Assembly: GCA_022539475.1 (NCBI GenBank)
Contig: VCMS01000004.1
Location: 434,001 to 498,000 of the forward strand
Direction of reading: 5' to 3'
Length of the DNA stretch: 64,000 nt
Origin: Gracilaria domingensis
Lineage: Eukaryota; Rhodophyta; Florideophyceae; Gracilariales; Gracilariaceae
The translations under genes were made by a program, and so were the position numbers. Below, piece after piece: positions 17,658-28,874 of the stretch (position 1 is its first letter; each line of letters begins with the position of its first letter). The notes under the pieces were generated by a model. It worked only from the letters and a program-made list of their open reading frames with translations. It was not told where the DNA came from and did not search any database.

Positions 17658-19756
17658 CTTTCGCCTTCGCCTTGAGTCGGCCTGCCAGTTCCCGAAGTTC
17701 CTCATTGGCGCTTGACGTTCGTTTTTCGCTCGTCTGCTTATTTTCACGCCGCGCATCGGCCTGTCTCCGGCGCATAGTCTCCGCCATGATTCTCTGGGTC
17801 GTTTCGTTGTCCTTAAACTTCCGATGAGTGCGATCCATCGCGAATAGATGCGAGCTGTACATCTTTTCGAATCGTTCGTCTTTCACGTCCACTGAGCTGC
17901 TCTTCGCCTTATCTTCTTTGATTCGCTCCCGTCGTGCTCGTCGATGTGCTCCTTTGCGCTTTACCCGTCTCCGCTCCTCCTCGTCATCTGACTCATCTGC
18001 CTGTAGTAAACTTCCCGCCGCCGCCGTTTCCTGTGCTTCTAATTTGTCCTGCATACCTCGTTTGTCGCCATCTTCGTCTCTCGCACCGTGTCTTCTCTCG
18101 AGATCCTCCATCTTTGCCTTCCTCTCCTTTCTTCCCTTGCGTGTCTTCCTTCTACCTCCAGCACCAACTTCGTTCTCAACGTCTTCAAACGACCGTTCCA
18201 CTGAGAAGAACTCGTCATCAAATCCATTGGCTCCTTCATCATCTCGGCGGACACCATCGCCGTTTTCGTCGATCTCGTTGTTCTGTACGCCATCGCTCTC
18301 AATTCTCGCTCGTCGCGCTCTTCGTTTTTCTGCCTTTCGCTCCGCACGCCGGCGCATGCGCGCCTCCCACGCACTTTCACTCTTTTGCTCTTCGCGTGCC
18401 TGCTTTCGTTTCACAATCTCTTCACCCTTTTCAAACATACCAGGCTCAAATGAAATCTGCATGTTCATATCTGTGTCCTCATGCTCCTCCGCGTCCTCAT
18501 CGCCCCCATCTATCGCCCCCAGCAGCAATCTTTTTTTCTCTTCGATTTGGTCTCGTTCGCCATCCTCTTCGTCTGACGAGGATGCCAAGTACGCCTTCAG
18601 ATTTTGTTCGTCTTCTTCGCGTTTACCTACCATCCTCTTCTTCAAAATGACCCTTTCTGGATCATCGGCATCCCATGATAGCTTTACACGGCAAGTATTG
18701 AGAGAAGAAGAAGCGATGTCTGGAGGCGCATATCCGTCTGGCACTTTGTTTGCGCGGTCTCTTGGTTTCGTCTCAATCTTCATATCGTTCGGAATGAAGC
18801 GAAGATCAAAGTCTAGTCCAGACTGCGCGTATTCTACTCCATCACACTGTTTGTAAACGGCATCAGCGCTTGCTTCGTCGGCAAATTGCACGACGGCGTA
18901 GTAATACTTGAGTCTTTCCTCTTCATACTTTCGTGGCAAGCTGCTCTTTCCATTTCCGGTCTTCCTGGTCTTCTACCTCATCCTCTTCTTCGTCGCTATC
19001 GCTTCCGTTGTCGCTTCCGTTGTCGCTCTCCTCTTGCGGGGATGACTTGGACACAGCAGCTGATTGTTGTTTGCGAGCGTCTTGCACCACACTCCAATCG
19101 GCGTTCGACAGTACTTGCGGCCCGAGAGTGGCTTCCTTTTCCAGACGTTCCAGGCCGAATTTGGACGGATGCACTTCAACCGAAGTGACATGCTTCCCAG
19201 GTGGACAGAAGCTGTCAAGGCTGGCGAATATATCCACAGCTCGCGTGGTGGACCAGTCAAGCCCCATAACCGCTAGTCTTTTAGTAGCCTTTCCTAGTGG
19301 AATGACTTCCATTGGTGCATCTCCCTCCTGCAACGCATCCTCTATCAGATCGTCGGACTGCTCTTCATCATCCGAACTGTCAAACGCCAGGTAGCGTTCG
19401 CCGTACTTCAAAAGCGGGTCGTCCTCTTTGCTGATTCCAAAATCATCATCATCGCTCTCCACGGCTTCCTGAATCGATTGCGACAGTCGGCCTTTCTTTG
19501 GTCTTCCGAAACGGTCAACAGGCGTTTCGAGGTCGCGAAACCCTGGGTTGGATTTTAGAGCAGCCTTAAATCTTTGGTCCGCGACATGTCGCTTTGCTTT
19601 CTTCGGAACTCTGCTGAAGCGCGGGTCGACGCGTGCAGCTGCGAATCGCTTGTCCTCTGTGTCCTGGTCGCGCGCTTCGTCCCGGTCTGCTGGTCGTCCA
19701 CGCTTGCGAGGATTGGGTGTTTTAGGTGTTGCAGTCGGTGTCGATTCTGCTGCCAT
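17626..19756 (-). CDS. ESF1: ESF1 homologue, 18S rRNA processing factor, with one frame break
   Basis: About 709 residues if a single-base shift near 18923-18934 is bridged. The upstream frame (19756 to the TGA at 18923) starts MAAESTPTATPKTPNPRKRG and carries DPRFSRVPKKAKRHV, KRLAVMGLDWSTTRAVDIF and SVEVHPSKFGLERLEKE. The downstream frame begins around KYEEERLKYYYAVVQFAD, then LRFIPNDMKIETKPRD and the acidic/basic C-terminus ending in Lys-rich repeats. Together these are the ESF1 order. The protein acts in nucleolar small-subunit pre-rRNA processing. RLKYYYAVV is highly conserved in ESF1 and sits just after the break, so the gene is probably intact and one base is in excess, or a +1 shift occurs at the TGA. 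Confidence 0.85.
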
Positions 19757-20116
19757 GATTGGATTGCAATACTGGAGAACAATTTGGCTGAGAGATGCGA
19801 TGGCCGCCAGAAGAAACGGTACGATAAGGTGAAGTTGACAGCGGGTGAGCCGGATGTGCGCTGGGACGTGGTCAACCGTCGGGCGGTGCTCACGGAAGAA
19901 CAACGCGCGCCGTGGCTTGATCGCCAAGTAGATCCCATTGCGCAATTGGTTTCATCGGCGTTCAGTTGCAATTGCACCTTTTCTTAGTTTTTATTAAAAT
20001 ATTAAAATGAACGCGACTCCACCAGGTGGTGTGCTCACTGCCAGTGAGTCACTGGTGCTCATGTCGCACATCGGGGATGCCTCTTGTAGTCCACACTCTT
20101 CGTCTTCTCTCATAGA
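19757..20116. other. Divergent spacer between ESF1 and the Nudix gene, with a possible small ORF
   Basis: 360 bp. On the plus strand an ATG at 19755 opens MIGLQYWRTIWLRDAMAARR. One frame over, from about 19810 to the stop at 19987, KKRYDKVKLTAGEPDVRWDV and further balanced sequence follows. Joined by one missing base this would be a small protein of about 75 residues; unrecognised and unproven. Confidence 0.25.
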
Positions 20117-20869
20117 ATGCTAACGCATCAGAGATTCCGCGTCGCTTTTCCAGCCAAACGACGGTCTCTGACGATGGCATTCGCTCCACATTGCTCGGTT
20201 CACGTCCCACGACGGCACGCTCTGATTTCGATGAATTCCCCACCTGTATGCTCACAGGCGAAACCAAACGGCGGGAGCGACAAAATGGAAAGCAAATCAG
20301 GTACTGCGCCGGTGCCGAATACAAACAAGCCGCCAGGGTTTTGTCGTCGCTGCGCATCCAAGCTGGAGTATCAGGTACCCGCTGGCGATAACCGCACAAG
20401 ACTTGTTTGCACAGGCTGTAGAGCGGTACTGTATGAGAACCCCAAGGTAGTCGTAGCGTGCGTACCAATTTCCGTTGATCGTCGTCGCGTATTGCTTGGG
20501 AAGCGAGCGTCTCCACCGCAGGGCAAGTGGACGATTCCAGCTGGCTTCCTGGAGTCTGGCGAGAATGCGCACGACGGCGCCGCGCGAGAAGCTCGCGAAG
20601 AGATGGGTGCCGTACTTGACATGAATCCTGTGAGCCTGCTGGCTGTGTACGACGTCTTGCCAGCCAATCAAGTCCAACTGGTATATCGATGCACGCTGTT
20701 GAACGAGCGCGACATTGCGCCAGGGTCTGAAATGGAGAAGGTGCGCATGTTTGAATGGAGCGGTATTCCATGGAATGAGCTTGCTTTCCCAACAGTGAAG
20801 TGGGCGTTGGAGTATTCCCTAGAAACCCTGCATAACTCGCATCAACGGCCTGAGTTGAAGGGTAGATAA
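20117..20869 (+). CDS. NUDT23: Plastid Nudix hydrolase, NUDT23-like (FAD pyrophosphatase)
   Basis: 250 residues. After a Ser/Arg/Pro-rich, acid-poor leader of about 70 residues comes a small zinc ribbon (CRRCASKLEY ... LVCTGCRAVLYENPK), which is characteristic of the NUDT23/NudC-like subgroup. The Nudix box starts at Gly143: G-x5-E-x7-REAREEMG, complete with the metal-binding Glu residues. In Arabidopsis the homologue cleaves FAD in chloroplasts to control flavin levels. The zinc ribbon also occurs in NADH pyrophosphatases, but the short C-terminal domain fits NUDT23 better. Confidence 0.88.
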   Translation: MLTHQRFRVAFPAKRRSLTMAFAPHCSVHVPRRHALISMNSPPVCSQAKPNGGSDKMESKSGTAPVPNTNKPPGFCRRCASKLEYQVPAGDNRTRLVCTGCRAVLYENPKVVVACVPISVDRRRVLLGKRASPPQGKWTIPAGFLESGENAHDGAAREAREEMGAVLDMNPVSLLAVYDVLPANQVQLVYRCTLLNERDIAPGSEMEKVRMFEWSGIPWNELAFPTVKWALEYSLETLHNSHQRPELKGR

Positions 20870-21613
20870 CATCGCAGAACAGAAGAATGAAAATAACCGT
20901 TTCCAATCTTTCTGATTTTGCTCTCGTCTTCTAACAGTCGGATATGGTTTGAGAACACTGACATATTTTTGAGGACAACTGCCTTGGACGGTGGGTTCTT
21001 GGGGTTGTTGATGCTATTTTTTTGTTTTACCTACTGCCAAGGGCGATGAAGCCTGTGTCACAATGTGAGACTGTCGTGGGGAGGCTAGATCAGGGACCCT
21101 AAGTCTTCGTATCTTTGGAAGATGAATAATATTCAGAACAGAGAAGGCTTCCCTCCGGAGGCATCCGTCTGCCTGACACTTCACAGGGTCCCCAGCAAGT
21201 ACGACGGTAGGTTACTGACGGTAAGCCTTCGATACCTTTGGTACTGTACGTGTCGCGCACGCCAGAAACTGGATGAGTGGTCGCTGGCAGCGACTCGCTG
21301 CCCAGCTCCCAGAGCTGCGTGCCGACTCGGCTCTGCGGTTGTTTGGGCTGCGGCCAAAAGCCTGTGGGGCACAGGTCAAGTGCGCGAGGTTACACGTTCA
21401 CGCGCTGTGCCACAGTGGCTCGCACCATTTTGCAGTTCTTTGTTGGAAAAGCCGTGCAAAACGAAGTCAATGCTGAACAAGCTATCTGCCTTCGTACACG
21501 TTAACCGGCATCGCGCTAGCGAGTATCATTTGAACGAGCGTTAGACAAATTGCTTCTTTGCCGCGTGGCATAAAGTATTCGGAGCCCGCAAGAGGAAAAG
21601 CTTAGACTTTGTG
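20870..21613. other. Intergenic region upstream of Raptor
   Basis: 744 bases. One TACC-N3-GGTA palindrome (TACCTTTGGTA, 21233-21243). A 140-codon open frame at 21122-21544 has no family resemblance and Cys/Arg-rich random-like content; not called as a gene. Confidence 0.5.
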
Positions 21614-24600
21614 ATGGAGTGCAGCAGAGCTACGATGCAGCCGAAAGATGCCTCACCTTCCACCTCAGATGCGCCATCCAACCCGTCACCAGCTCCCGCG
21701 CCCACTACAACACCCGCGCAACCCATGCGGGCGCGCAACCTCTACGCTTCTTCCACCCACCACCTCCTCGTCTTGCAGGAAGATGATGTTATTGTACAGC
21801 AGCTCTCTTCTCCACAACAGTCAACCGAGCACTCACCATCTGCCAGTAAGCCACCGCCAACACCGCAAGCCTCGCAACCTCTTCACCGCGCAGCTACCGT
21901 AAATCGTGCGCTTAGCCCATGGCGTCTCACAGACCGAATCAAGACAGTAAACGGCGTTTTGGTTCTCTGTCTCAACATTGGCGTTGATCCTCCAGACGCT
22001 CCTCGTCTCAACCCACGTGCGCGTCTCGAGGCGTGGACAGAGCCCAGCCTGCAGAACCCGACCGAGTCAATGCAACAGATTTCCATTACGCTCAGAAGAC
22101 AGTTTGAAAGCTTGCAACATAAAGCGCGTTATAAAGTTGCACCAGATCCGACAGTCGCAGAACTCAAACGCCTGTGCGTCTCTTTCCGCCGTACCGCAAA
22201 AACCGATCGTGTTCTGTTCTTTTACAATGGTCATGGGGTCCCCAGACCTACTCCAAATGGAGAGTTCTGGCTGTTTAATCACAATTATACGCAGTATATC
22301 CCTTTCAACCTGTACGATTTGCATGAGGTTCTGGGTAGCCCTACTGTGTATATCTTCGATAGCAACTCTGCTGGAACCGTTTTGCGTCACTTTGCCAAAC
22401 TCATTGACCAGTTTGAACAAGAGTATCAGTCTACCTGCAAGCGACCAGACCGCAACGCTAATTTCCCGCATCACCGGAATTCTATATTTCTTGCCGCATG
22501 TTCTGAAGGAGAAACACTGCCTGCCGCTGCATCCTTGCCGGCGGATCTCTTCACGTCTTGCCTCACGACTCCGATCAAAACCGCATTAAGGTGGTTTTGG
22601 AGAAGAACTCTTGTTAACGGCGTCACTTATGAAATGCTTGACGAGATTCCTGGGACGCTTGAGGCAAGAAACACCCCGCTAGGAGAACTGAAGTGGATAT
22701 TTACTGCCATAACTGATACCATTGCATGGAACGTTCTACCCAGAAATCTTTTCAATGAGTTGTACCGACGCGACCTTATGGTTGCAAGTCTGATGAGAAA
22801 CTTCCTTCTGGCGAATCGCATCATGCATTTTCATAGATGCAGACCTGTATCATATCCACCTCTGCCGGATACCCATGGGCATCCCCTTTGGCAGTGGTTC
22901 GAACTCGCCATGGAGAACATTCTTGTGCAGTTGCCCATGATGATTTCCGATATGAACCAAAGCAAGGCTTCCCAAACTTATCGCTTTATGCATCCGACTT
23001 CGTCCTCATCGTCTTCGTCATCGCTTGCGGTGCGCCCGGGGTTGGGAATACCATCCCCCGCGCAGAATATCCCGAATGCTGGAACTGACCTTCATCGGAT
23101 GAAGTTGTCTTATTTGGATCGTCGCAATTCCCATCGCCAGTCCTATGCGGATGCACCAACTATGCCGTCCGTGGCGAATTCTGCGCCAACGTACCGTTAT
23201 CAGTCTAATCCGTTTTTCCAACACCAGTTGGGTTCGTTTGGCATATGGCTTGATCAGGGACCGGCAAATCGCGGCCCGCCTGAACAGCTTCCGATGACTT
23301 TGCATAGCTTGCTCAGCCCAGCTGATCGTTTGCACACCCTTCAATTGCTTTCTCGGTATGTTCAGACGGGTGCTGACGCGGTTGACCGTACGCTTTCCGT
23401 TGGCATGTTTCCCTACGTGCTTCGTCTTCTTCAACACCCGTCTACTGCAGTGCGACAAGAACTGGTTTTCATTTGGGGAAAGATTCTAGCACTTGATGGC
23501 TCAGTTTGCTCAGATCTTTTGGACAAGGACAGATATATGTACTTTCTACAGTTTGTCGCTAAACCGCAAAATGGGGACCCCGAACCAAAGCCTGTATACA
23601 TTGCGGTCGCGTTCTACATATTGTCCATCATTGCCGCTCGCTATGCGGATCGTCTCCGGGAGTGCAAGATAATCGAACTTTGCCTTGAACGTCTGAGCCA
23701 CTCTAGCGCGTTTGTGCGGCGGTGGGCATGTTTGTGCGTCACAGAGGTTATATTGCATAGTCGCCGGGAGCTTATATCTCAACTATTGTCGTGGAACAGG
23801 TTCGTTTGCCATCTGCGTCGTCTCGCATCGGAAGATGTAGGTGCCGACGTTAGAGCTGCTGCGACGATTGCGCTTTCGACTATTATGAACGCCATTCTTC
23901 AAGATCAAAGTGACCCTGAAGAGGAACGAGCTTTCCAGAATGTTTCACGTTCACAGCTGCTTGCGGCGACGGAGAGCCCAAGGGGCTACAGCGCTATCGA
24001 ACAAAATGTTCCAAACAGAGATATGTCGACATCTCTGTCCAGGATGTCCCCTGAGGAAACTAACCGAAACGACTGGATGATGGATCACAGCCCTCGGGAG
24101 GGATCACACACACAGCCATTGAGGCGGCCGGGAAGGAGCCTCCCTCCCCTTCGACAACTCGCAGCACAAGAGCAGGACGTACTTGTTCGCATTGGAAGAG
24201 AAATCGCTCTGAACTTGGACAAGGAGTGCAGCACTTTGGTACGGCGCGAAATCTCGGCAGCGCTCTCGAAAGCTGTGCTGCGCCGGCAAGGCAGCTTTCT
24301 GAGGGCAGCATACTTTTTGGATACTTGTGGTGATGGCGGTGGCGGGGATGGAGATGGGATAGATACAAGCTCTGCGTCCTCAAGCTCAATGTTAAGTCAG
24401 TGCGAGAACGCATACAGGTTAATGTGGATATCGCTATGCGAACTGGCGTATGATTCGCACCCCGTTGTGGCAGCTATCGCTCGAGAGAGCGTTGACCTCA
24501 TTTACGACCGCCTTGACGAAATCAGCGTCGTTCGTGACCCATCTGAGAACAAGTTTTGGGCAAAGACAGGCTCCTCGCCAAATTCATACCCCGGACGAAG

Positions 24601-26057
24601 TTCTGTAGTGTTCAAGCCCGACTCGCGCAATATGCTTGGACAGTCGCCTGGGAGCGGTTCGGTCAACCTTTTCAATCAAGGGGGAAGAGACGAATGGAGC
24701 TCCACACAGCGGAGTTCGCGGCCACCACTGTTTTCGCCTGGGTCTGCGAGTGAGGCAGATATCGGGTCGCCTCCTTTGTTTCCAAGGAGCTCGACGAGTG
24801 TGCCTGGTGAAGGAGGTGATTCAGGGGTTGCGGCAAAGGGGAATATGGCTCGGGGGAGAATTCATGTTCGAGGAACAAGCGGACACAGTTTTGACCTGAA
24901 TGCAACAGCCAGGATGGGCAGAGGGACGCGCTTTCCGCGGACAAACAGCGTAACTCTGTTGCCAAGCGTGTCCGGCGCTGGGCGCGACTTTCGGGTCAAC
25001 GAGGCAGGGGCTGTCGGTAGCCCGAAGCACAAACCTCATCTACAGGTTGTCAAGCACATTGAAACGTTCATGCGTAGCATTACGCAACAACTGCATCTAG
25101 GCGGGCTATCCCCAAGCTCTACTGGGACCAACTCGGCTAATGTGTACGGCGCATCACGTGACGGTGACAGTAGTGCGAGCGCGAGCAAGTCGCCGCCACG
25201 ACCGCCGCGGCGCAGCCACTCGTACCAGATTCTGAATACGCTGGATTCGCTGTCTCCTACTCTAAAACCTGCCGTGTCTAGCGTTCGTGGGCATCCGCGC
25301 TTGGTGGATAAGCGACGAAGTAGGGATAGCGGTGGCGGCAATGAGCTGCTGGGCGACTCGAATGGGAGAAGAAAGGATCGGGGCACGTTGTCTGTGTCGG
25401 ATGCGAGCAACGCGACGCTGTCTCTGTTCGAATGGAGTTGCGCGCTGATCAATCGCGTGCAATGCGACTTGGGCACGGTGGACTGCGTGCATGAGGAAAA
25501 GGCAATGCCGCGACGCATCACAATGTGGGAAAAGCTGTGCAAAAGCAGCGGGCGGGCAGAGAGCGCCAACCAACGGTCGCAGGCGTCGGCGGAGGGCAAG
25601 AGGCGCGGGGCGGAGGGCGAGGAGGAGATTGAGTTTCGCAACGTGCGGCAGCTGGGGGTGTACATGATGGGGGCGGGCGGAGGGGCGGTGACGGCGATGG
25701 CGTTCCTGCCCAGCGACAAGGAAGTGGGCGACTACCAGCTGCTGGCGACCGGCGACAGCATGGGCTCGGTCGGGGTGTACGACGTGGAGAACGGGGCGTG
25801 CAGGGGCTCGTTTGGGGTGCCGTCTCCGCCCGGGGTGGCGGAGGTGGGCGTGAGCTCGATCGTGTGCCTGAACCGGTTCGGGTGGGAGTCGGCGGACGGG
25901 GACGTGGCCAACAGCCGGTCGGCGCTGATTCTGGCCGGCGCGTACGACGGGCGCGCGGCGGTGTTCAAGTCGGACGTGCAGGGCAAGCAGTACCGCATCA
26001 TGAGCACGTTCCAGGCGTGCGGCAAGGCGGGCGGGCACAGCTACGGCGCGCAGGCGC

Positions 26058-26116
<59 letters not shown>

Positions 26117-26879
26117 GGGACGGACGGGGGGTGGGCGTCGGGGCTGGGGCTGGGGGCGGAGGGCGCGGGCGCGGGCAGCGTGGGCGGGTGGAGCATGACG
26201 ACGCCCGAGGCGTTTGGCGAGGCGGTGCAGCAGTCGGGCAACGGGCTGTCGCTGGCGTTCGAGCCGAGCTGGTGGTACCTGGCGGCGGGGGGGTGCGAGC
26301 GCGAGGTGGTGCGGCTGTGGGACGTGTGGGCGGAGCGGTGCGTGTGGCGGGGGGGTGCGTGCGCGACGGGGCGTGGCCCACGGCGGTGAGCATGTGGGGG
26401 GGGGGGCGCGGGGGGTGATGGTGGTGGGCGGGTCGGACGGGTCGCTGGGGGTGGTGGACACGCGCGAGAAGCGCGCGCGGCGGCTGGGGCAGCAGCGGCT
26501 GCCCATCATCGCGGTGGGGACGTGCGCGCGCGAGGTGGTGGTGGCGGCGGACGTGGGGGGGGAGCTGGTGTTCTGGGACGCGCGGTGGGGGGTGGGCGCG
26601 GGCGGGGCGGGGCGGGCGGAGGTGGAGGTGGCGCGCATCCGCGCGCACCGCAGCTGCGTGACGGCGATGGCGGTGCACGACGGCGGGCGGTACGTGGCGA
26701 CGGGGTCGACGGGGCGCTGCGTGAAGCTGTTCGGCGCGGAGCGCACGATGGAGCACATGGTGCTGGCGGGCGAGCTGCGCGGCGGCGGCGTGACGGCGCT
26801 GAGCTTCCAGCCGCGCAGCAACGTGTTCGCCATCGGCTGCCGCGACGGCGGCGTGCTGCTGTACGGAGATTTGCATTGA
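21614..26879 (+). CDS. RAPTOR: Raptor (KOG1), TOR complex 1 scaffold, with two frame breaks
   Basis: About 1755 residues once two one-base gaps are allowed. Raptor binds TOR kinase and recruits substrates for growth control. The N-terminal caspase-like RNC domain shows RNLYASSTHHLLVLQEDDV, LVLCLNIGVDPPD, YKVAPDPTVAELKRLC, VLFFYNGHGVPRPTPNGEFW and VYIFDSNSAGTVLRHF. HEAT repeats follow, then a long Ser-rich linker and a C-terminal WD40 propeller from about residue 1350. The frame opened at 21614 ends at 26389. Propeller sequence continues in the next frame (CVRDGAWPTAVSMW) and then a third (VMVVGGSDGSLGVVDTRE, ending YGDLH at 26879). The breaks coincide with a G7 run (26349-26355) and a G11 run (26396-26406), each looking one G short. 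A GGGCGC hexamer repeat encodes an Ala-Gly stretch near 26060-26115. Confidence 0.93.
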
Positions 26880-27114
26880 GCGCGGCGCGCGGCGCGCGGC
26901 GCCCAATGGGCGGCGGCCAAACGCAATCGCGGCGCGGCGCCACTTAGGGCCAATCTGCGCAAATATCTGCGCCAGATCGGCGCGCGCGCGCGCGCGCGCG
27001 CGCTTGTGCTCGTCTCGCGTGCGGACCGGCCGCCAGCAACGGCGCCGATTTTTGCCTTTATTCTTATTTGTTATCAGTACACAAACAGTAAGCACTCGCT
27101 ACAGTATACACACC

Positions 27115-27152
<38 letters not shown>

Positions 27153-27171
27153 CAAGTTCGCTCGCGCGCTC
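26880..27171. repeat. Convergent spacer with (CG)n and (CA)n microsatellites
   Basis: Between the stops of Raptor and the C2H2 gene. Alternating CG at 26981-27003 and alternating CA at 27115-27149; both can adopt Z-DNA. No gene seen. Confidence 0.7.
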
Positions 27172-27494
27172 TCAAGTGAGCAGCGCCGGCCGGCACTGCT
27201 CCGCCAGGAACTTGGCCAGGTCCAGCTCCATCGAGCTCCACTTGGCGCGATCCGACGCGCGCCTCTTGCCGCCCAGCTTGGGCGCGCCGCCCGCCGCCGC
27301 GCGGTGCACGCCGCTGGCCGACAGGTGCCGCAGCATGTTGTACTTCTTGGCGAACCTTCTGTTGCAGCCGTTGAACGGGCACACAAAATCCTTGCGGTGC
27401 TCGTGCCGCGTCGCGATGTGCTTGGACAGGTTGCCCTTGTTGGACGACGTCTGCGAGCAGTTGGGGTACGGGCACGGGAACAGCTTCTTGGCGC

Positions 27495-27539
<45 letters not shown>

Positions 27540-27696
27540 GCTTGGCGCGCAGCGCCGGCGGCGCGGGCGCGGCGCGCGGCAGGTACGACAGCGCGTCGGC
27601 GGAGAAGGGCGCGCGCAGCAGGAACGGCGCGCCGGCGCCGGCGCCGGCGGGCAGCACGCGGGGGGGGAGCTGGTGGTGGAGCCACATGGAGGCCAT
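27172..27696 (-). CDS. Two-finger C2H2 zinc-finger protein
   Basis: 174 residues. Two adjacent fingers occupy roughly residues 74-134. Finger 1 is C-x4-C-x12-H-x4-H (CPYPNC ... HIATRH). Finger 2 is C-x4-C-x12-H-x6-H (CPFNGC ... HLSASGVH), with a slightly long His spacing. TSSNKGNLSKH and RFAKKYNMLRH give the recognition helices. A poly-Gly run encoded by a GGC repeat precedes the fingers, and an acidic/Leu helix (ELDLAKFLAEQCRP) ends the protein. Probably a DNA-binding transcription factor; targets unknown. C7 on the coding strand directly abuts the ATG. Confidence 0.75.
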
Positions 27697-28313
27697 GGGG
27701 GGGTGGTTGCGGGAAGGGGGGTTTGGTAGCGGGTGGAGTACGGAAGCGGCGCGGGAGGGAGGGGGGTGGGGGGTGTAGGGGGGGGCAGGGGGGCGAGCGG
27801 GGGGGGGGACTCACGGGCGCTTAAACGCGAGGGCGAGCACGCGCGCAGCAAGCGGCAGCTGGAAAGCGCGGCCGCGCGGCGGCGCTGCGGGGGGCGGCGC
27901 GCGCGCGCGGGGGGCGCGCGGCGCGCGGCGCGCGCGCGCGCGCCACGCGCGGCGCGCCGATTGGCGTCCGTAAGGCGCGCGCGCGCGCGCGGTTCCTCTT
28001 CCCGCGGCGGGCGGTCGTGCGCTTTCCGCGCGCATGCCGCCGCGCGCCGCGCTGTGTGGCGCTGCACGTGTAACCGGTGCTCGCGCGCTCGGAGCACGCG
28101 CGCGCGCGCGCCAATGGGCGGCCGCGCCGGCGCGCGCGCCGCTGCGCTGTCCGCGCCGTTCCATCGCGCCGCCGCGCTTACTGTCGCGCTCGCGCCAGCC
28201 GCGCGCGCCGCGCGCCGCATGGAGCCGCACGCTCGCGCGCGCGCGCACGCGCGCGCACGCGCGCGCACGCGCGACGTCTCGTCGCGCGCTCTGAATCAGC
28301 GCCCGTTTTACTC
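27697..28313. other. GC-rich spacer upstream of the C2H2 gene
   Basis: 617 bases separating two minus-strand genes. Many G-runs (C on the coding strand) lie just upstream of the C2H2 ATG (27697-27703, 27776-27809). CCAAT-box-like GCCAATGGGCGG occurs near 28111 and GCCGATTGGCG near 27957. Three copies of a GCGCGCGCAC unit lie at about 28234-28273. Confidence 0.5.
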
Positions 28314-28874
28314 TCACAGATAGTTGGCCGGGTCATTGCTGAGTCCGCGGATGCGCCGCGCGAGGTGGATGTCCCGCGGCATGATGGTCACCCGCTTGCC
28401 GTGGATGGCGCACAGGTTGGCGTCCTCCATCAGATTCACCACAAACGACTCGGCCGCCGTCTGCAGCGCCTCAATCGCGTCCACGCGCCACCGCAGCTCG
28501 TGGTGAAATTTCTGTGTAATCTCCTTCACCACGCGCGCGAACGGCAGCCGCCGAATCAACAAATTCACCGAGCGCTGGTACTTGCGGATCTCCATGATGG
28601 CGCGCGTGCCGGCGCGCGGCCGGTACCGATGCGCGCGCCGCCCGGACGCGCGCACGCGCTTGGCCACCGCCGAGGTCAGCGCCGGCGCCGCGCCGCCGCG
28701 CCGCGCCGTGCGCCGCGTCGGCACCGTCTTGCGCGTCACGCGCCGGTTGGCCGCGCCGCCCACCGACCCGCCGCCCCGCGGCGTGCGCGGCGTGCGCGGC
28801 GAGCGCGGCGTGCGCGCGCGCGCGCCGCCGGAGGAGGACGCGCGCGCGCGCGTCGGCGTTCGCGGCGACGCCAT
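28314..28874 (-). CDS. Divergent histone H3, candidate centromeric CENP-A/CenH3
   Basis: 186 residues, against 135 for canonical H3. The histone fold starts near residue 83 ([26 protein letters not shown]) and ends [27 protein letters not shown]. It differs from H3 at many positions that are invariant in canonical H3: two extra residues after [19 protein letters not shown] in place of the usual alpha2 start, and a C-terminal extension [10 protein letters not shown]. The 80-residue tail lacks the H3 K4/K9/K27 sequence and has Ser/Thr-Pro-Arg repeats ([13 protein letters not shown]). These are CenH3 traits, but loop 1 shows no insertion, so an unusual H3 variant remains possible. Confidence 0.75.
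   Translation of the reverse strand: MASPRTPTRARASSSGGARARTPRSPRTPRTPRGGGSVGGAANRRVTRKTVPTRRTARRGGAAPALTSAVAKRVRASGRRAHRYRPRAGTRAIMEIRKYQRSVNLLIRRLPFARVVKEITQKFHHELRWRVDAIEALQTAAESFVVNLMEDANLCAIHGKRVTIMPRDIHLARRIRGLSNDPANYL

Noticed and set aside
18905-18928. 22-base GT...AG micro-intron in ESF1
   Set aside because: Too short, and it would delete part of the conserved block before KYYYAVV.
21122-21544. 140-codon frame upstream of Raptor
   Set aside because: No family resemblance and random-like composition.
26060-26115. GGGCGC hexamer array as a possible CRISPR or satellite
   Set aside because: It is an in-frame Ala-Gly coding repeat in Raptor with no spacers.
25262-26962. 566-codon minus-strand frame opposite the Raptor propeller
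   Set aside because: Antisense of GC-rich WD40 coding sequence; no domain content.
27099-28268. Long minus-strand frame spanning the C2H2 gene and its promoter
   Set aside because: Low-complexity Arg/Ala/Pro sequence in a different frame from the zinc fingers.
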